Positions 61,881-64,000 of a stretch of 64,000 nt of DNA are shown here, piece by piece. Origin of the DNA: Novakomyces olei (Eukaryota; Ascomycota; Novakomycetes; Novakomycetales; Novakomycetaceae); assembly GCA_016906335.1 (NCBI GenBank), contig JADEYG010000003.1:620001-684000 (forward strand), given 5' to 3'. Under the pieces are notes generated by a model. It saw nothing but the letters and a program-made list of their open reading frames with translations. It was not told where the DNA came from and made no database searches. Each line of letters starts with the position of its first letter. Position 1 is the first letter of the stretch. The position numbers and the translations under genes are program-made.

Positions 61881-62533
61881 ATGGGGGCAACTGCGTCGCG
61901 GCAAGTGACGTCACACGATCGATGCGTGCTTGACATCAAGCTTCAACGGGATAAATTACGGCAGTATCAGAAACGGATACAAGTTGTATTGGACCGGGAA
62001 CGAGATATCGCACGGGACGCGTTGAAAGCTGGGAATGAGCGCAAAGCCCGCCGGGCTTTGCGTGCGCGAAGATTTCAAGAGCAGTTATTAATTAAAACGG
62101 ACGCGCAGCTTGAAACTTTAGAACAGCTTGTAAGCAGCATAGAGTTTGCGCTTATCGAGAAGGATGTTGTCTTTGGGCTGCGCCAAGGTAACCAAGTGCT
62201 CCGGGATTTACAACGAGAGATGTCTTTGAATAATGTGGAAAAATTAATGGATGAGACTGCTGAAGCGCAGGCATATCAAAAGGTAAGTTGGGCTTTTATG
62301 GAACCTATCTAAATCAAATCAAGGAGATTGATCAGACATTGCAGTCACAGATAACTGCCGAGGATGACGAGGCTATTGAGGCTGAACTGGCTGAATTGCA
62401 ACGGCAACAGGCGTCTGTGCCAGCGATGCCAAATGCGCCCGACCGGAAACCTGTAGTCAAGGAGCCTGAAGCTCAGGAGCCTGAAACTGTAGAGCAAAAT
62501 GAAGAGAGAGTGGCGGAGGCAGCTTATGCCTAA
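61881..62533 (+). CDS. VPS20: VPS20/CHMP6, ESCRT-III nucleating subunit
   Basis: ESCRT-III subunit that links ESCRT-II to Snf7 during multivesicular body formation. Exons 61881-62282 and 62324-62533, 203 aa. Gly2 in MGATASRQ fits the N-myristoylation signal of Vps20. The basic N-terminal helix follows (LDIKLQRDKLRQYQKRIQVVLDRERDIARDALKAGNERKARRALR), then the QLETLEQLVSSIEFALIEKDVVFGL helix and a C-terminal acidic part with a MIM-like ELAELQRQQ. Intron of 41 nt, donor GTAAGT, phase 0. The unspliced frame would stop 9 codons later. Confidence 0.93.
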
Positions 62534-62803
62534 CAGGCGTGAGAGATCCGATAATTTGCTCTTGAAACCATTTAGGCGGGTTCTGGTAATAAAAGAGCAC
62601 CTTTTTAGGACTCTATCTGGTAAAATGTGGCTTGTCTATTGTAATGGACCATCACAAGCCCAATAATTACAATTCAGAGTTGTACAGATTTCTAGTCACC
62701 TATTTCAATGAATCAGATAATGGACGAATCAGCTGATTCGTCATGACATTATTGACATTATTTGGCAACACCAAATCATAAGCGCTGCAAAGAAATATCG
62801 TCG

Positions 62804-63658
62804 CTATTGGAATAGATGTGAAAGACGCATTCGTACAGCCTCAAACGAATTCAGTCTCGGCCGTACGTCGAGGAAAAATCCCATTTCACCATTCGGTCCG
62901 GGTTTGGCTGTGTAGAAGTCTATTACATAGTCAATTTCAGTGCCGCATCTGTTAATTTTCCAGTCGTGCCGATCGAACGGCAGTTTGTATCCGAGAAAGG
63001 AAAGCATTCGGGCTTTTGGAGTGATCCGCGATGCGTCGCCTTCGAATTTAACCAATTTTGGTCCCCCACACCTGGAAAATTTGTGAGTGGGCATTTACAA
63101 ATTGTGTCGCTACACTGCACATCGTTTCTATACATACCTCTCTGATCCTTGTCCCGTTTCCCAGCGTAGAATTTCCTGCCATGCCCGTTCATTAACAGCA
63201 TTATGGATCGGCACCACTGTCCGCATATCCTTTTCCTTTGGATCCCACTGTTTCCGCCGCATGGCTTCGTAGAACATCTGCTGACTCGGGTAGACCCAGT
63301 GCTCGTCATCGCCCTCAGCGGCTCTGCTATGTGGAGAACTAGATAAGCCATTGCCTTTGTATCTCGGAATAGAAGAAGTTTCTCGCTCAGTGGAAAGCCG
63401 GGATTGCTGTCCGGGAAGCATTCGCTGCTGCGGAGAAGAAGGCATATTGTTATCCTCCGAAATCGTGGGTTCCTGTCTCATCCAAACTGCGCGCGCACTT
63501 GGACTCACTGGGCATTTTGACTCGTCGGCTATAGTTTATTGTAAATAACAAAAACACTGTACAAAATCTGGCGTACATTCGGGAGGGGGAACCGGTTCCC
63601 TCGTGCCCTCAGTCTTGGACGCTTGTTGAGGCGCTTCTGTTTTCCAAAAGAAACCCAT
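62804..63658 (-). CDS. CYC3: Cytochrome c heme lyase (holocytochrome c synthase)
   Basis: Attaches heme to apocytochrome c (and perhaps c1) in the mitochondrial intermembrane space. Exons 63577-63658, 63138-63528 and 62804-63071, 246 aa. The fungal N-terminus MGFFWKTEAP comes from exon 1, and splicing restores the heme-regulatory Cys-Pro motif (DESKCPVSPS). Later motifs: WVYPSQQMFYEAMRRKQWDP, the heme-contact VVPIHNAVNERAWQEILRWE with the key His, then after intron 2 CGGPKLVKFEGDASRITPKAR and PFDRHDWKINRCGTEIDYVIDFY and DVRPRL. Intron 1 is 47 nt with donor GTACGC. The second frame alone has no ATG at the right place, which supports the short first exon. Confidence 0.95.
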
Positions 63659-64000
63659 TTGGCACAGTTGAATTCATATGACGATTATCCACTGAGATTT
63701 GCACAATTTGTATACTGCAAACGAGATGTGAGATAAACGCAGTATATCAAGCATAATTATTTATGGATTCATTAAATATTTGGTCGGATATTTTATGGAT
63801 TCTTTTTATTATTCATTCTTCATTAATCATAATTAAATTATTATTCCTGTTCATGAAATAATAGTTATTTATTCGGCTCTATTCCCATATTGCGATTAAT
63901 TTTGTCCAATTAGTCATTGAATTAAATTAATTCACAAAGCCGTTCGATTAGGCAAAACGCTGTTGATGGCTCTCCAATTCACAGCGGCAGCGCCCGTCAA
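63659..64000. other. Right end: promoter of heme lyase, no gene seen
   Basis: About 340 bp, AT-rich, upstream of the heme lyase start. No coding frame, RNA or array recognised before the window ends. Confidence 0.5.

Overview
This window is nuclear DNA from a respiring eukaryote, most likely a fungus with a compact genome. The genes carry many very short introns, about 33-50 nt when compact and up to about 330 nt, with GTATG/GTAAG-type donors and a TACTAAC/NCTAAT branch point a few bases before the acceptor. Fungal signs are an LSD1-type SWIRM/amine oxidase that ends in an HMG box, a Dal5-type major facilitator permease, an actin gene with an intron inside codon 4, and a fungal-style Orc6. 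Short TTAGGG/CCCTAA tracts lie in several promoters. Cytochrome c heme lyase, a complex I assembly factor (NDUFAF8) and mitochondrial ribosomal proteins point to a full respiratory chain with complex I. The species cannot be fixed from this sequence. All exon joins were read by eye from splice signals, frame and family similarity, so ends may be off by a base or two.

Layout. 1-7 kb: a gene tail, GPN2, a LYR-domain protein, mitochondrial uL2m and 3-ketoacyl-CoA reductase. 7-17.3 kb: GPN3, a TAF-type histone-fold protein, mS33, gamma-tubulin complex component 3, DNAJC17, a possible Myb-like protein and Orc6. 18-29 kb: LSD1, actin, pantothenate synthetase, tRNA-Asn and D-aminoacyl-tRNA deacylase. 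29.4-42.9 kb: UTP20 (2,772 aa), an SNM1/PSO2 nuclease, MAK11 and TACO1. 43.6-52 kb: MON1, NDUFAF8, TRAPPC1/Bet5 and DOP1, so three of four neighbours act in membrane traffic. 53-64 kb: APC4, the permease, a small unresolved gene, NVL/Rix7, VPS20/CHMP6 and cytochrome c heme lyase.

Almost every gene is a conserved housekeeping gene. Themes are ribosome biogenesis (UTP20, MAK11, NVL), RNA polymerase II assembly and transcription (GPN2, GPN3, TAF-like, LSD1), cell division and replication (GCP3, APC4, ORC6), mitochondrial gene expression and respiration (uL2m, mS33, TACO1, NDUFAF8, heme lyase) and trafficking (MON1, TRAPPC1, DOP1, VPS20). I see no operons, CRISPR arrays, transposases, reverse transcriptases or virus-like genes.

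The unusual content is in the spaces and inside proteins. There are many tandem arrays (9, 10, 11-13 and 12 bp units and long ATT/AAT microsatellites), including a 10 bp array with a 60 bp higher-order pattern. Similar simple repeats are translated in frame in UTP20, DOP1 and LSD1. Other leads are telomere-like promoter boxes, a GC-rich hairpin in a 1.3 kb gene-free stretch, and a near-perfect 34 bp direct repeat downstream of two neighbouring minus-strand genes.
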